From: Haemaphysalis longicornis
Taxonomy: Eukaryota; Arthropoda; Arachnida; Ixodida; Ixodidae
Length of the DNA stretch: 64,000 nt
NCBI GenBank assembly: GCA_013339765.2
Contig: JABSTR010000956.1
Coordinates: forward strand, 372,001 to 436,000
Direction of reading: 5' to 3'
Below are positions 35,276 through 46,803 of this stretch, piece after piece; within the stretch, counting starts at the first letter, position 1; each line of letters begins with the position of its first letter. A program made the position numbers and the translations under genes. Below the pieces are notes generated by a model. It worked only from the letters and a program-made list of their open reading frames with translations. It was not told the origin of the DNA and searched no databases.

Positions 35276-36030
35276 GTGGATTAGCCAGCAACGACTACAG
35301 CTGCCATCAGAACCAATTGGCTGTTCCACCAAATCGCATTTGGCTGCAACTTCACATACCCACCCATAATTCTCACAAACCCATTGGCAGATGCAGAAGC
35401 CCAGCAGACACACCACAATGGAACTCTCTTGGCTATACCCATCACACGGCAAGATGCTAACACGATACTCTACCGAGCACGTAAACAAGCTACAGCCTTG
35501 CATTCGTTTGGCCCGCAGAATCGACATGAACGGACGACATGAACGGCTTCCCGGCTCGATGCAGAGCAAAGTTCTAGCTCGCTCACGCTCCTCGGCTTCG
35601 CAGAAGTGAAGAGACATTGCTACACTGGCTGCGTCTTGGAGTAGCATTGACCTAAAAGTCTCCACACAATCGGACGCGAGGACTGCCCGGACTGCCTTCT
35701 GTGTGGTTGTCCTGAAACTATCGAACATTTGCTTAGCGCTTGTCCAAAGTACTCTAGTGAGCGAAAGATCCTTGAGGCAGCATTAATACTACACTTGGAC
35801 ACTCGCCCTGTAATAATCTGATTCAGCGACCCATTGTACATGAGGCGTTTATTGGTTGTACTGCTTGTACATAGTTCATTTGCCGATTTCACTGTCATTC
35901 CTCATACCTTCCATATTCATTCCGTTCTCTTTTTGTCCCCAGTTCCATTCCCCCAATGGGAAATAGCAGGCCCAAGTAGTTTCTTAGGCCGGCCTCTTCT
36001 TTTCAATAAACATTTACTCTCTCAAAAGGT
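35276..36030 (+). pseudogene. LINE ORF2 C-terminus and 3' UTR fragment
   Basis: Around 35600-35640 the sequence encodes SEETLLHWLRLGVAL, and 35680-35780 encodes CLLCGCPETIEHLLSACPKYSSERKIL. This is the C-terminal zinc motif and flanking helix of RNase H-bearing LINEs. A 3' UTR ending in CAATAAACATTTACTCTCTC (36004-36023) follows. Stops and shifts are frequent. The long minus-strand open frame over the same place (35728-35171) is its antisense shadow. Confidence 0.6.
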
Positions 36031-37635
36031 GACAATGACAATGACCGCTGTTAGAAGCTCATGGCCAATTCCCTTACTCTCATAACAAACTAAATTCTCA
36101 CATACCGACAGAGTGGGACTGGCGACTGATAATGAAAGGTGCTTTCAAAATTCACGGTGAATTCACCAGTTCCTATAGGCTGTGATGTGAACATACCCAC
36201 TTGAAGGAACACTCTGTTGCATTCTTTTTATTTATTTATTGCACAATTTTGACACAGGGCATCAAAGTAACAGAGGGGTAAAAAAGGAAAGTGAGGGGAT
36301 GCAAGCGGCTTCATGACCTACAGAATAGTGTATAGGCCAGTCTCGGCAAGAAATTCCAACAGCTGCTTGTGGAGAAAACCATGCGTGCAATGGGACACTA
36401 GTGGTTTTGCATTCCAAACCCATAAGAAATGCTTCGGTGTCCTCGAACTTCTTCTCCTGTCACTTACACATATATAGGTGTGCACACTTTAACACATTTA
36501 AGCGAAACAAAATTTTTGTTCACTGACATACACTTACAGGGCAAAGTGTAGGTAACCTGTGGCATCACTACTAGTAACAGTGCTATGTGCACATACAAAT
36601 TTACCCCGGGGTACTATTTTTGGGGAAAATCACAGACCTATATGTTGTGGTGTACAGCTGACAATCAAACCATTCAAACTGATGGCCTATGTTTCATCAC
36701 TTTTGTGGCAAATAATTTCAATGCAGAAGCTGTTTTAGCTTATTACTGGACATAACTGTAGCTCTTTTCAAATAGGTACTTCTCTGACAGAATCTCTTAT
36801 GATGAAAACACTTGATAATTAGTTCAGTTGTGGAAGTTGAAGCTATTTAAATGACATCTGAATTCAGTATGGGGAGGCAACTTCGTGTTTATATCTGTCG
36901 CACAGTGATGTCAACAGTAGAAGCTTTCTACATGATGTTTTGCCCACAGGAAAGCCGGAATGGGACGTGCAGTACACACTGCAGGCAAACCGGGGATATT
37001 TTCCTGCTAGTGCTACCTTCTTTGCATGCCTTATTTTCCTCACAAGATATAACCAATTCTCAGGACTGATCTAGGCAAGCTAAAAAAGTAACAGCAGATA
37101 ACAGCAAAAGGAACAAAATGAATAAAAGGAACAGCAGATAACCTGTTACATTCTTTACCACAGATCAACAACAAAAATTTAAGCAATGGGGAAAAAATAT
37201 ACTGCACTTGTTTAGGAGAAGCAAATGTATGTATGGCTATTCAAGACTTCAGACGTTCATTATGCACATTTATGAAGCGAACACACAAGACAAATGCAAT
37301 TGAAGATAGTATAGTGTTGGGAATTTGACTTCAGGCTATGTAGTGACACATGACTGTGATTAGACGTAGTGCTTGTAGTGTTGTGATTGGTCTGCGGGGG
37401 AAAAGTGCATGGGTGATTACCAGATTGACGGCACCAAATGACTGCTGCGATTACCAACAACAAATGTTCTAACTCCTTTGTCGTGAGCCAGTAAATGCTA
37501 TTCTCTTTTTTTGGTTTAGTTCCAGTTCGGGTTCAGTGAAAGCACTGTTTACTGCTGTACGGTCAGACCCAATCCTCCTGTGTTCACAATGGTCTGCAAC
37601 ACAAGAAGAGCTACTCGCCGACGGGATCCTGGCAC
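36031..37635. other. No recognised feature
   Basis: No gene or repeat boundary that I can support. Confidence 0.4.
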
Positions 37636-37639
37636 CCTC

Positions 37640-38720
37640 CTAGTATGGGAGAAAAATTGTTCTTCTGTAATTCATGCTATGCACGACTACGCCACAGCTG
37701 GGCATCGGTACTGTGCATGCACTCTTCACCGCACACAACAGCATTAATTTTGCCCGAAAATGTGACAGTCGACCGAGCTGTACGTGGCGAGTTGCCCCAG
37801 TGTCAACGCAACAAATGCGCCACGCCTGCTCAGCCGGGAAGACTCCACCCTGCGAATCCCCCTCCCCCCCCCCCCCCCCCATTTTTACCAGTTTAAAAGT
37901 GGGCATAGATTTGATGGTCCCTTAACCTCGGTCATTGGATGATCGTGTGCATCGACTATCTTTCACGCCATAGTGATACAGCTGCATTGTCATCTGCAAC
38001 AGCTGCCAAAGTGACGAACTTCATTCTCAGTCGCCGTATACTTCAACATGGCCCACCTCGTGTCCTCATCAGTGACCGTGGGCGCCAGTTCACTGCTGAC
38101 GTCGTTAAGGAGCTACTTCATCTGTCCGATTCTCAATTCTGCCATTCAGTGCCATATCATAAACAAACAAACGGTCTCACTGAGCGGACCATCCGGACAC
38201 TCACTAACATGAATGCCATGCCTGTTGCTTCTGACCACAACTGGGACGACATCTTGCCGTTTATTACCCATGCTTACCACACTGCCAAGCATGAGACAAT
38301 GAGACAATTCTACCCAGTTGACGCACGTGTTCCCCCAACTACCTCAACACCATCTTCCCCTTCTTTCAAGACGAGGCCAGCCTATCAAACACCCTCTGCG
38401 TTGCTGATGAAGCTCAGAAACTCACTAGTCTCCACATACTGCCGTCACAAGACCGCTCGAAACTCCGCTACAACAGCTGACATCAGGAAATTCGTACTCG
38501 TGGGGAGACCTGGTTTTGCTCTGGACACCTCAGCGACAGCATGGACTGTGCAAGAAACTGCTGTCACATTAAGACAGCCCATTTGTGGACCTTGACTGAC
38601 TTAGTTGTCTGAACTATGTCCATGTTCAGCTTACTGCTTGAAGACGGCGTAGATCGCAGAACTGAAGTGGCTCGCGTACCTTGCTTGAAACGCTTTGAAC
38701 CCCGTGACACTCACTGACTT
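37640..38720 (+). pseudogene. Ty3/Gypsy integrase (zinc domain, DD35E core, 3' end of pol)
   Basis: The 5' part, in shifting frames, encodes AMHDYATAGHRYCACTLHR and a CxxxCQRNKCATP-like stretch, the HHCC zinc domain of gypsy integrases. VGIDLMVP follows a poly-C tract. The open frame 37939-38595 carries the catalytic core: VCIDYLSRHSD, ISDRGRQFT, then exactly 35 residues to the Glu in GLTERTIRTL. ILPFITHAYHTAKHET is the usual downstream motif. Near 38655 VARVPCLKRFEPR is the end of pol just before the polypurine tract. No RT, protease or gag is present, so this is a 3' fragment. It is frameshifted at the zinc domain and after 38595. Confidence 0.85.
37866..37880. repeat. Poly-C tract within the gypsy fragment
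   Basis: A run of about 18 C near 37864-37881 falls where other gypsy copies have a short Pro-coding stretch. It is a likely site of slippage and explains the frameshift there. Confidence 0.8.
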
Positions 38721-38739
38721 GCAGAGATGGCTGCATCTT

Positions 38740-38752
38740 TGATTGGGGGAAA
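38740..38752 (+). other. Polypurine tract of gypsy element
   Basis: GATTGGGGGAAA lies directly before TGTTATGG, the expected plus-strand primer position at the 3' LTR. Confidence 0.65.
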
Positions 38753-38932
38753 TGTTATGGCCTCCAGGGCCTTGCGATATTGGCCGCCTTAAATTTTGAC
38801 ACCAGCGAGAAAGATGTCACGTTACAATACTGAGGAGGAAGACGATGAAGCTGGCTGGTAGCCCAGTCCGCCATCTTGGCTCGCCACCCCTTTGTAAATA
38901 AATGAGTTTTTCACTGTAATGAACATCGTGGT
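38753..38932 (+). mobile_element. Gypsy 3' LTR (start clear, end uncertain)
   Basis: Begins TGTTATGGCCTCC right after the polypurine tract and contains an AATAAA at 38897-38903 near TTTGTAAATAAATGAG. I take ATGAACA at about 38926-38932 as the likely end, because LTRs close in CA, but there is no second LTR in the window to confirm it. Confidence 0.55.
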
Positions 38933-41105
38933 GGCTGGAGCAAGCTTTGACAAGTGGTCTTGGGCAAGCAAGAATGATCCAGCTTCGCACCAAGCACTAG
39001 CCGAGACAGCATTCCACTCTTAACAGTTATGCTGAAAACGATAATTGTTTCACCTTGAACAGCTGGGGTACAACAGTGGGTGTGAGGGGCCATCCTCAAC
39101 ATATCACTCACCGAGTTTAAACAATAAATACGGGCATAAAGCTGCATTATTCGCAATTGGACCATGCAACTGCCAAGTGCAATCAGCAGTGTTTGATTCG
39201 CAAACCAAACCAGAGCTTTATATTCATGAGCGACAGTATAGCTATTGCTGTTACATCAGCATAGCTACCGCTGTTACATCTGTCAGAAGTGCATTGTGCC
39301 ACCACCACTCACATCACATGGAAAGTTGACAACTCGAAATTCAAGTCTGCTTTTATCAGGTTGTAGGCACTGCTTACACACTTGTAACGCTCATTAATGT
39401 CCAGGTGGCAACCGAGGAGGAACCACTTTTGCCGAAAAATGTTTCTCAGTAGGAGGTGTGTTTAAGACATGACGGCCAGAAGGCAGCCAAGCAATCATGA
39501 TCCTAGTTAAAGGAGTCATGAGGACAAAACACAAATTCGATTCATTCGAAAGATTGCCTCGTTAGAATCATAATGCCACCACTGTAACGCACACTTCGCT
39601 TAAATAAGCTACATAATTAGGAAAAAACGGAATGGCCATGCGACTCACTAGCTCATTTCCCGCAACAAACCTATGATGTCATATCAGCCCAGGCTGCGCG
39701 ATTGGCCGAGGACGGAAAAAGCAAACGCAAATTAGGCACGGCCTTATAGGCTTTCCGAACGAACTATTTGCGCTTAAGTGTAATGCATATTCATTTTACA
39801 GCAGTAAGAATGGTGGCAGTAAACAATGGAAGTTACGAAAACAGACGTAAGCATAGAAGTACCGATGCGCAGCTGTTGATACTGGGCGCACTATGCTTGT
39901 TTTTAGGTGCACAGCACTCCACCGCTTTGAAGTTGTCCTTACAGGACACTGGCCGATTGGCCGTAAGCGGCGTTGTCTTACGTGGACCCTGTTTGTCAGG
40001 ATACCCCAGGTTTCACGAGACGATCACTTATTACAGTAACGAAAACAAGCCAGGTGCAAATACGCTCAAAAACAAAGCAACGGCGGACAACAGTTCGTGG
40101 ATGACTATAGTAGTACCACCTGGGAGGGCTGATGGACAGCAAGGCCGCAAACCCGAATGACGCAGTGGAATTTCGCTTGAATACACGCGCTCATGACATC
40201 ATTGCTGAAATTACGAAAACCTACGATTGGATGGAGATTCAAAGTTTAATCTAAAGTGATCAATTTTTCAGTGAATACGGCATCATTTGATGCCGGACAA
40301 GCGCTGGGGGCACTGTAAAACGCGAAATATTTCAAATAAAACAAACTTGTATTCGGTCTTCATGGCTCCTTTGTGTATACAACGGCCGTTCCCTTAATTT
40401 TGAAGTCACAGAAAGAAGCCAAAGTGCCCACTTCCTTCAATTAAGCACAGCAATTCCAAGGCAGACACAAAGCTGGAACACTGAAGACTACACGAGGTTG
40501 CAGCTGTGCTATGACGATTCCTAAATGGCAACAAGCCAACTTTTTCCATTTCATTAATGTCGGGAGCAAAAGTATGGAGTCCACACAAGTAGGCGGCCAA
40601 AATGTATTGCAGGGCCATCATGCGAAAGAGCTTCTGCTGTCGACACACTGGTTGTGCGTCCCCATTTTAACTGCATGCACCTTCGTTGGCTCGCCTGAGT
40701 TGATACGCTTTTATTACGAAAAAGGACTGAGCTGTTTCGCTTCGGTTGCCCATGTGTCACACCTTCCCTAAGTGTTCTCGCTGAGCAATGATGAACGATG
40801 TAATTAGCGTAGAATGATATGCTGAACCAGTGGGCCGCTCTTGTTACTCCTTATCACGAACTCAAGCACACGACATGCTTCATTCAAACAAGGCCAGAGT
40901 ATGCATTATTTTACTCTTGAGTCCCAGATTGTATAGGAAGTGCAACGATGACTGAAGAAGACGGAGTACAATAAAGAACAGAAACACAGATGACAATTAA
41001 TGCGCACACATATAGCAACTGCAAATTCAGCCACTCACTGGGGCCACCTTTGAAAAGAGGCACAACATGTGCAGCTGAAGCAACACTGTTCAGTCACTCT
41101 GCTTC
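38933..41105. other. No recognised feature
   Basis: TTAAAGGAGTCATGAGGAC at about 39507 resembles one end of a TTAA-type MITE, but no opposite end is found. The 130-codon open frame 39768-40160 (+) has no known motif. Confidence 0.35.
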
Positions 41106-41107
41106 AA

Positions 41108-41383
41108 GGGTCTATTCGATTCAGCCTGCACCTCTTGAACCAGTTCACAGCGGTGCAAAGTGGGTTCCGCCATCGGCGGAACCAGCCCTGCACTTTTTTC
41201 GTCTGCTTCTGCACCTCCTCGGCAGGGAGTGCAGGCAAAGCCGTGAACCCGTCCTGCACCCGTCGGCACCACCGGTGAATCGAACGGCGCGGTTCAGGTG
41301 CGCGAGCTGCACCGCTGAAATGAACGGCGAAGTGCGGCACCGCCTGAACTGGTTCACGCGGTGCAGGTGAAACGAATAGACCC
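41108..41383. mobile_element. 276-bp MITE with ~40-bp TIRs
   Basis: The ends are GGGTCTATTCG... and ...CGAATAGACCC. The inverted arms extend about 40 bp to GAACCAGTTCA (41108-41147 and 41345-41383) with a few mismatches. CAA flanks both sides (41105-41107 and 41384-41386), consistent with a 3-bp target duplication. The interior holds a second palindromic stem, GGTTCCGCC and GGCGGAACC (41164-41184). Non-coding. A 3-bp TSD is typical of PIF/Harbinger, but CAA is not the usual TWA target, so I leave the class open. Confidence 0.8.
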
Positions 41384-42166
41384 CAACACTGCATCAACGC
41401 ATAGGTGCAAACTATGATGCGTGCAGTTAAAATAAGCGACACAGCCTTTATCTCGGCAGCAGTCGCCCTTCCCCAAGGTGGCACTGCAGTGTGTTTTGGT
41501 TGGTGCTTGCGTGGAATCCAGACTTTAGCTCCCGACAGTACACATTCGGCCATGTGGAATGGTTATCGATTGATTTCAAAGAATGAGTCAGTTTCACACA
41601 AACACCAGTATACTCAGCAGGTGACGAGCCTATTGTATACAGTGGGTGTGCCCCAGAAGCAACACAGAACAGTATATCTGCTTTACCCCAACGAGCGTGC
41701 ACTCTGACTGCTTGAACACTCCTGACACAAACAAGAGCACACTCAATCAGCCTAGCACACACCCAACCCAGACAAATGAGTAGACTGGGTCACTCACTAA
41801 TGTTTCAATACACAGCTCTTGAACTCCTATTGTCAGCTTTTAAGAGAGGTTTTGCGTTGAACTTATACAGCTGCATGGTGTTGCTACAAAGCATATCCCC
41901 GCCTATGAAAAGCACTGCCCGTAGGATTACACCACCAGCGCCCGCACGCAAAAACAAACTTCCGGCGCGAGCGTGCTGTTGAGCACTGTTGCGCGCAGTG
42001 TATACATGACGCTGTCGGCGGTAAATAAATGCTGCCGGCTGCTGTCTGCAACAATCTTCGTGGATGTCTAGCTTACTGCAATAAAATTTAAAATCGTGCG
42101 CGCGCTTACACGAATTGTTCGCGGTCATTGCGGTGAACAGCATCACGGCAGCACATCACATACAAC
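41384..42166. other. No recognised feature
   Basis: No supported gene or repeat. Confidence 0.35.
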
Positions 42167-42359
42167 CAGTGGCACACAACAGTCGCCCGTACACAGCGCA
42201 TCGGCGCGAGACCCTGGCCGTAGTCGTTGCCGCACCGCGAACTCCCACGGGCCACGGTCGGAACTTTTAGAAAGCAGTGGCACACAACAGTCGCCCGTAC
42301 ACAGAGCATCGGCGCGAGACCCTGGCCCGTAGTCGTTGCCGCACCGCGAACTCCCACGG
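42167..42359. repeat. Tandem duplication with 108-bp period
   Basis: An 84-bp segment starting CAGTGGCACACAACAGTCGC occurs at 42167-42250 and again at 42275-42359, almost identical. The GC-rich interior keeps the minus strand open across both units, which gives spurious repeated ORFs. Confidence 0.85.
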
Positions 42360-42731
42360 ACGCACACAGAACTGACAGCTTGCTGGTTTGTCACTCCTTG
42401 GTCCATTTTGGACGATGGCGAGTACAAATGACGCTGTCAACTTCTTCAAGCACACTCACGCACACCCAAAAACAAGGACAGGCCAGCCGTCACCAACATA
42501 CACATCGGGGTATGCTTGCTGCCATAATATCGCGGCACTGCGGATCTCAAACTAAGCGCAGTGCAGGTATGCTTCCGCCGGCACAAAAACAAATGCCTTC
42601 GTGGATTTATACCTCGATTCAAGCAGTCACAAAATAGGTCGCGACGTACTATAAGCCGGTGCGGCTATTTTCCTCCGCATCGCTTCGCTTGAGCAACGCC
42701 GCCATGTGTTTTAGCCTGAAACCTTCTGATA

Positions 42732-42774
42732 GCCCTGATTGGCCAGTAGGAGGTCGATAGGAACCAATCAGGGC
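42732..42774. repeat. Perfect 11-bp stem hairpin
   Basis: GCCCTGATTGG (42732-42742) pairs with CCAATCAGGGC (42764-42774) across a 21-base loop. Confidence 0.8.
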
Positions 42775-42874
42775 GTTGGGATGATGGCTGGCGAAACGCG
42801 TCATCATCGCGTCCCGGCGAAAAGTTGAAGTTGACCAACTTCTGGCGGAGAGCGATTTTCGGCCGGAATGCACC

Positions 42875-42943
42875 GCGTTCCGGCCGCCGGAATGATTTTG
42901 GACGGGACGGAACGACCCCTCCGGAGGTACCGTTTATGGGCCT
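42875..42943. repeat. 69-bp terminal-repeat-like end (right), before TTAG
   Basis: Inverted partner of 29245-29313, ending CGGTACC...TATGGGCCT. The next bases are TTAG (42944-42947), one change from the TTAA found on the left. Confidence 0.75.
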
Positions 42944-42947
42944 TTAG

Positions 42948-44130
42948 CGTTCTGGTGGTGGAAGCTGTATTTGGTACGCCAATGATAACACGCACGATTT
43001 GCGCTTGAATGCTCTATAGCGCTTTGACAGTTTCTTATGATAGGGGGACCAAAACAGGGATCCCGTAGCCGAAGAGGTAACAAAAGAGCGTTAATAGCAA
43101 ATCAGAACGCTCCCTCTTCCTTATCTACTAAAAACTGTTCAGTGATTGTCTCTAGGGGTGAAATTCTGATTTTTGTCCTTGTTATGTTCCTTCCAAAGTG
43201 TCCACTCCGAGCGAGGCCTGGGTGACTGAGAGCAGACGACAGCCGCGTGTCACAAAACAAGCAAGGCGAGGCATTGGCTTCTGTACAGGGCCGAAGGCCT
43301 CGCCAGTGCAATGACGTCACATCTTGAAAAGGACGCGAAATGGACATTTTTTGAAACGAACAGAGCTCAGAATTCTGCCCCAGCCTCATACGAAAGCATG
43401 TGACTTTCAGAACCACACACACAAAAAAAAAGCTTCCTTGAACGAGTACCTTATCAGAGAAGGATTCGCTTTCTTTGAAAATTGTCGTGCCTGGATGCTA
43501 TCTTCATGAGCATATACCCGTGGCTGCGCGATACCCTTGCCGTACGGAGGGCGATGGAAGAGTCACGCTCGGAGCGGCAACTTAAAGCACTCTCGGTCAC
43601 GTGATGTAGATTCGCGCAACGTGCTGAGCACATCACCGCATAGGCCAGGCATGCACTTAGCTGGGGCGTCCAGACCGAAAAGCACTCGCAAACACCGGGG
43701 GAGGCACACAAACACGCGCTAGGGGAGTCCGGCAAGGGCGGCAGGCGTGTGGGAGCACGTGTGTATATATACTGCCACAGTCGGCGTGGCCCACGCTTCG
43801 GGAACGGGCCGATTAATTCTGAACGGACCGGCGCGCGCATCAGCCACCCCCGAAACCACTTTCACGATCGCCGGCTGTCTCACCGCTGCCGCCGCCCCTT
43901 TGCGCTGGAGATTAACGACCTGGGAAATTGGCGCTGTGTGGCCGCTTGGCTGACCTCACCGAGGAACGCCGCTTCTCTCTCAAGGGATCGCGACGATGCG
44001 GAGACCACTAAGCCACATCAGCGGAGCCCAGGATGAGTTGCCTATCTTGTAATCGTGACAGCCCGGCGGTGTGGTGATGGCGGCCATCCTGCGTCTAGCG
44101 AGAGTACACGATGGTGCCATCACCTACTTT
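42948..44130. other. No gene supported; TATA-like element at 43761-43771
   Basis: GTGTATATATACTGCC followed by a GC-rich leader-like stretch (43790-44050) resembles a promoter and 5' region. There is no proven transcript. Short frames at 43102-43509 look fortuitous. Confidence 0.3.
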
Positions 44131-44133
44131 CAG

Positions 44134-44296
44134 GATTATACCCATTGGAATTCGCGCTTGGAATTCACGGTATTGCAAATCCCCTCCAAGCGAGGTTGCC
44201 TTAGCCGGAGTCCGATTTAGACTTTGCCAGCTTAACTGCAGGGCGGCAGACTGCACTGGGCTAAACTGCCCCCCTGCAGTCCTTGGCCTCTCTGCC
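44134..44296 (+). other. Candidate internal exon (splice sites on both sides)
   Basis: CACCTACTTTCAG/GATT (acceptor AG at 44132-44133) and CTCTGCC/GTAAGTGTT (donor GT at 44297) bracket 163 bp that are open on the plus strand (frame 44111-44314). Both sites fit the consensus well. The peptide, including VRFRLCQLNCRAADCTGLNC, is cysteine-rich but matches nothing I know. Chance pairs of splice-like sites are common, so this is a lead only. Confidence 0.2.
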
Positions 44297-44571
44297 GTAA
44301 GTGTTAAACAATAGATAAGTTTCTTTTATATCTCTGCGATTTTTCTTTTGTGAGACAGCGTTACCTTGGCTCACTAATTCAACTTCTTTTTCATACCACC
44401 GTTCAATGTGGATGCAACGAAGTCGATCAAAGCTCGCAATTTTTTTGTTACATCTGGTTCTTGTTACATGCAGGTTTCGAGGGAAGGCTCTCGCGAATGA
44501 AGCAGAAACTATGCCAAAATGCCAGGCATCAGTGAATGTGAACTCAGCCTTTATGGATCTATTTCACAGCT

Positions 44572-44908
44572 AAAAAAATTACACCATCTTCCCGAGGGGA
44601 ACCCTGAGGTGATGCGAATCATCGCAGAGTTCCAATCCAATCCAATCCAATCCAATCCAATCCAATCCAATCCAATCCAATCCAATCCGATCCAATGAAA
44701 TCCAATTCAATCCAAGCCAAGCCAATCGAATCTAATCCAATGCCCCTCGCGAGAGAGTGTTCGCTATCGGAGAGGAGAGGGGGTGAGCGACGGAGAGCGC
44801 AGATGGCGCGGCGAGGAGAATGGGGGAGGGGTGGACGCTGTCAACGCCGACAACAACGCCGGATGGATGCAGGGACAAGGCGAGTGAATGAGATGCGTCG
44901 CATCTAAA
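44572..44908. mobile_element. Short repeat element with (TCCAA)n core, family member 1
   Basis: Starts AAAAATTACACCATCTTCCC then GAGGGGAACCCTGAGGTGATGCGA and ends TGCGTCGCATCTAAA. The short end words GATGCGA and TCGCATC are inverted. A second member lies at 61753-62144 with the same start, end and GCGAGAGAGTGTTCGCT core. The family is non-coding and MITE-like. Confidence 0.7.
44631..44740. repeat. (TCCAA)n pentanucleotide array
   Basis: More than ten near-perfect TCCAA units from about 44631, degenerating toward 44740. A shorter one sits at the same relative place in the related element at 61930-62000. Confidence 0.95.
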
Positions 44909-45179
44909 ACTGCCTGAGTTGTGCCTGCTGCTTTCGCACTATAGCTTAGGCGCTACACGGGGCTCCCAAGCAGCAAGGTCACTGATCCCCGCAATAACAA
45001 ACGTAACTTAAGAATCGCTATTGCTTTTTGACAATCAATTTTTCGTGCCTTAACACGTTTCAACAACCACCGTTAAGCTGAAAGAGTGCCTTTTTGCTAT
45101 CTTGATGCTCTTTAACACACTCAACACGGTTGATAGGGTGTTAGCTGGAATGCTGTACGAGGGGGCCGTATTCTTTCTC
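44909..45179. other. No recognised feature
   Basis: Spacer between two repeat families. Confidence 0.3.
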
Positions 45180-45224
45180 GCAGGCATTTAAACTCGTGCG
45201 CTTGTCTTGAAAATGCACAACTTT

Positions 45225-45510
45225 TCGTCTTCTGGCAGCAGAACTCATCACCGAAGAACCGATACCACAGGTAGCAGTGGAGATGCGCGGCTACTGCATT
45301 TTCTCCGGCCGATTTGTGAGTAAAAGTGGCAAAAACAATGACTGATAAGCTTGCAGACTTCGTTGCATCAAGGTTAACTGCCGCTATGTTTCGTTACATA
45401 GAGGTAGCAAACACAAAATTTTGGGCGGGCTTTGCAATGGGGGATTTAAAAACTTCGTTAAATACAGGAATTCATTACATAGAGGTTCTTTACATCCAGG
45501 TTTAAGTATA
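45225..45510 (-). repeat. Dispersed repeat sharing ~300 bp with 60236-60620
   Basis: Read on the minus strand it contains GATGTAAAGAACCTCTATGT and AATTCCTGTATTTAACG, then TTGTTTTTGCCACTTTTACT and GGTTCTTCGG...CTGCTGCCAGA. The same words occur in the same order at 60236-60600 (+). The reiterated ATGTAACGAA word near the end resembles the subterminal repeats of Tigger-like (pogo) MITEs, which is a tentative comparison. Confidence 0.7.
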
Positions 45511-46455
45511 TTCGTATCCCTATTCTTTTTTCGTTAGCGGACATATCACCGAGATTCTGTAAAAGAGGTGTGGTAATTCAAGCGCACGTTTCCGAGACCG
45601 GGCGCCTACCTCATTAGGTGTCCTTGTCACGTCTATACTTAATGACACGAAAATTTATTAAAGCGAAGCTTTAGTGTCCTTACTGATTCCGTTGTGCGCC
45701 AATACACCCTGCAGGAAAGTCAACTTTCTCTGACCATGGTGATGAACGATTGTGGTCGAAGTGAAAGAAAAACGCTTCCCGCGGTCGGAATCGAACCTGG
45801 GTCCATTCGAGAGTTGCTGTGGGTATTCTAGATGTGTGGTGCGTACCTCCAGAGCTTGCAGTAGGGGATTGGACAACCAAAGAACCCATCACGAGAAAGC
45901 TTCGAGTTCAACCATCGCTGTTGTTAGACGGAGGGGTGCATGATTTTTTTTCGTTTAATATTTAGCATTGTCCTTTACTTTATCTATTATCGTCCATAAA
46001 TGTGCAGCCTCGTGGTAATGTCAACTTTTACGGTTTTATTTTATATTTTTATGAAGTGGGATCCCGCTTCTTGGCCAACCTTCCCGCCCCCACCCCCCTC
46101 TTCTCACGGATCGGAAAAAATAACTCCAACAGCAACCGTCATCCAGCGGCGGATGGCACGAGCCGGATTTTCGAGGCCTTATCCTCAGAACAGTGAGGGA
46201 TACGAATGCTTGTTTGGAAAAAACCAGGTACTCGGACACAAAGGACTACTCAACTCAAAGAGAACCTCATATTCATTTTGTGGTTGTTGGCGACGGGAAG
46301 TGGACATCGGCTGTGAGAATCGGCCGGTAGCTGTCATCCTCACTGGCCGATCCCCTATTCAAAATCAAAGGAGAGACCAAGGGCCATGATGTTCTGGTGG
46401 CGTATTTCCAAACGCTTTGCTGTACAACCACCCGTCGTGACATGTGTCTTCGCAC
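45511..46455. other. No gene supported; tRNA-like B box at about 45787
   Basis: On the minus strand GGTTCGATTCCGACC (45800-45786) is a good B box, and 45880-45780 could be a worn tRNA-derived SINE head, but the A box is not convincing. A 129-codon frame at 46000-46389 is Pro/Ser-rich and unrecognised. Confidence 0.3.
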
Positions 46456-46460
46456 TATTG

Positions 46461-46580
46461 GCCCCGAGGACATACCGTGGCGCCACCTACGGCAAAGTAG
46501 TTGCTGCCATCGTCACCGACAGCTCGTACGCAGCCAGCTAACGCCAAGGACGATGCGACTGGTGCCGAGAAAAGTACGCT
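46461..46580 (+). repeat. Partial copy of the ~1.9-kb duplicated unit
   Basis: TGGCGCCACCTAC (46479-46491) aligns to 51161-51173, then the sequence jumps to a segment matching 47012-47100 (GTAGTTGCTGCCATCG to GAGAAAAGTACGCT). It is therefore a third copy of the unit with an internal deletion. Confidence 0.75.
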
Positions 46581-46599
46581 TTCATGTTTTTCGCTTTCC

Positions 46600-46803
46600 C
46601 CCATTTGTGCAATCTTGTTGTTTTTGCTGTTGTCATAATTATGTATCCTTCTTGTTCTTGCTGTTCTCGTGTTTACGTGGCTTTGATATTGCTTCCATGT
46701 TTTCCCCTTATTTATCATGACGATCACAAGCCCTCGTTTCTGCCCCCCCCCCCCTTATGTAATGCCCAAGACAGGGCCTATAAGGGTAAATAAATGATGA
46801 TGA
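46600..46803 (+). mobile_element. LINE 3' UTR fragment ending in ATGATGATG-like tail
   Basis: A T-rich stretch, a poly-C run (46741-46752), then TTATGTAATGCCCAAGACAG and GGCCTATAAGGGTAAATAAATGATGATGA. This is the form of an arthropod LINE 3' end with polyadenylation signal and triplet tail. It separates the partial copy of the duplicated unit from the next one. Confidence 0.5.

Noticed and set aside
35171..35728. Minus-strand 185-codon frame
   Set aside because: Antisense to the LINE ORF2 C-terminal fragment, which has the recognisable CCHC motif on the plus strand.
42106..42427. Repeated minus-strand ORFs as a tandem gene family
   Set aside because: Product of the 108-bp DNA duplication; the frames have no motif and begin or end arbitrarily.
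29245..42943. Polinton/Maverick element
   Set aside because: The inverted ends and an integrase inside are suggestive, but the integrase is followed by a polypurine tract and LTR (gypsy). No DNA polymerase B, ATPase, protease or capsid frames are present.
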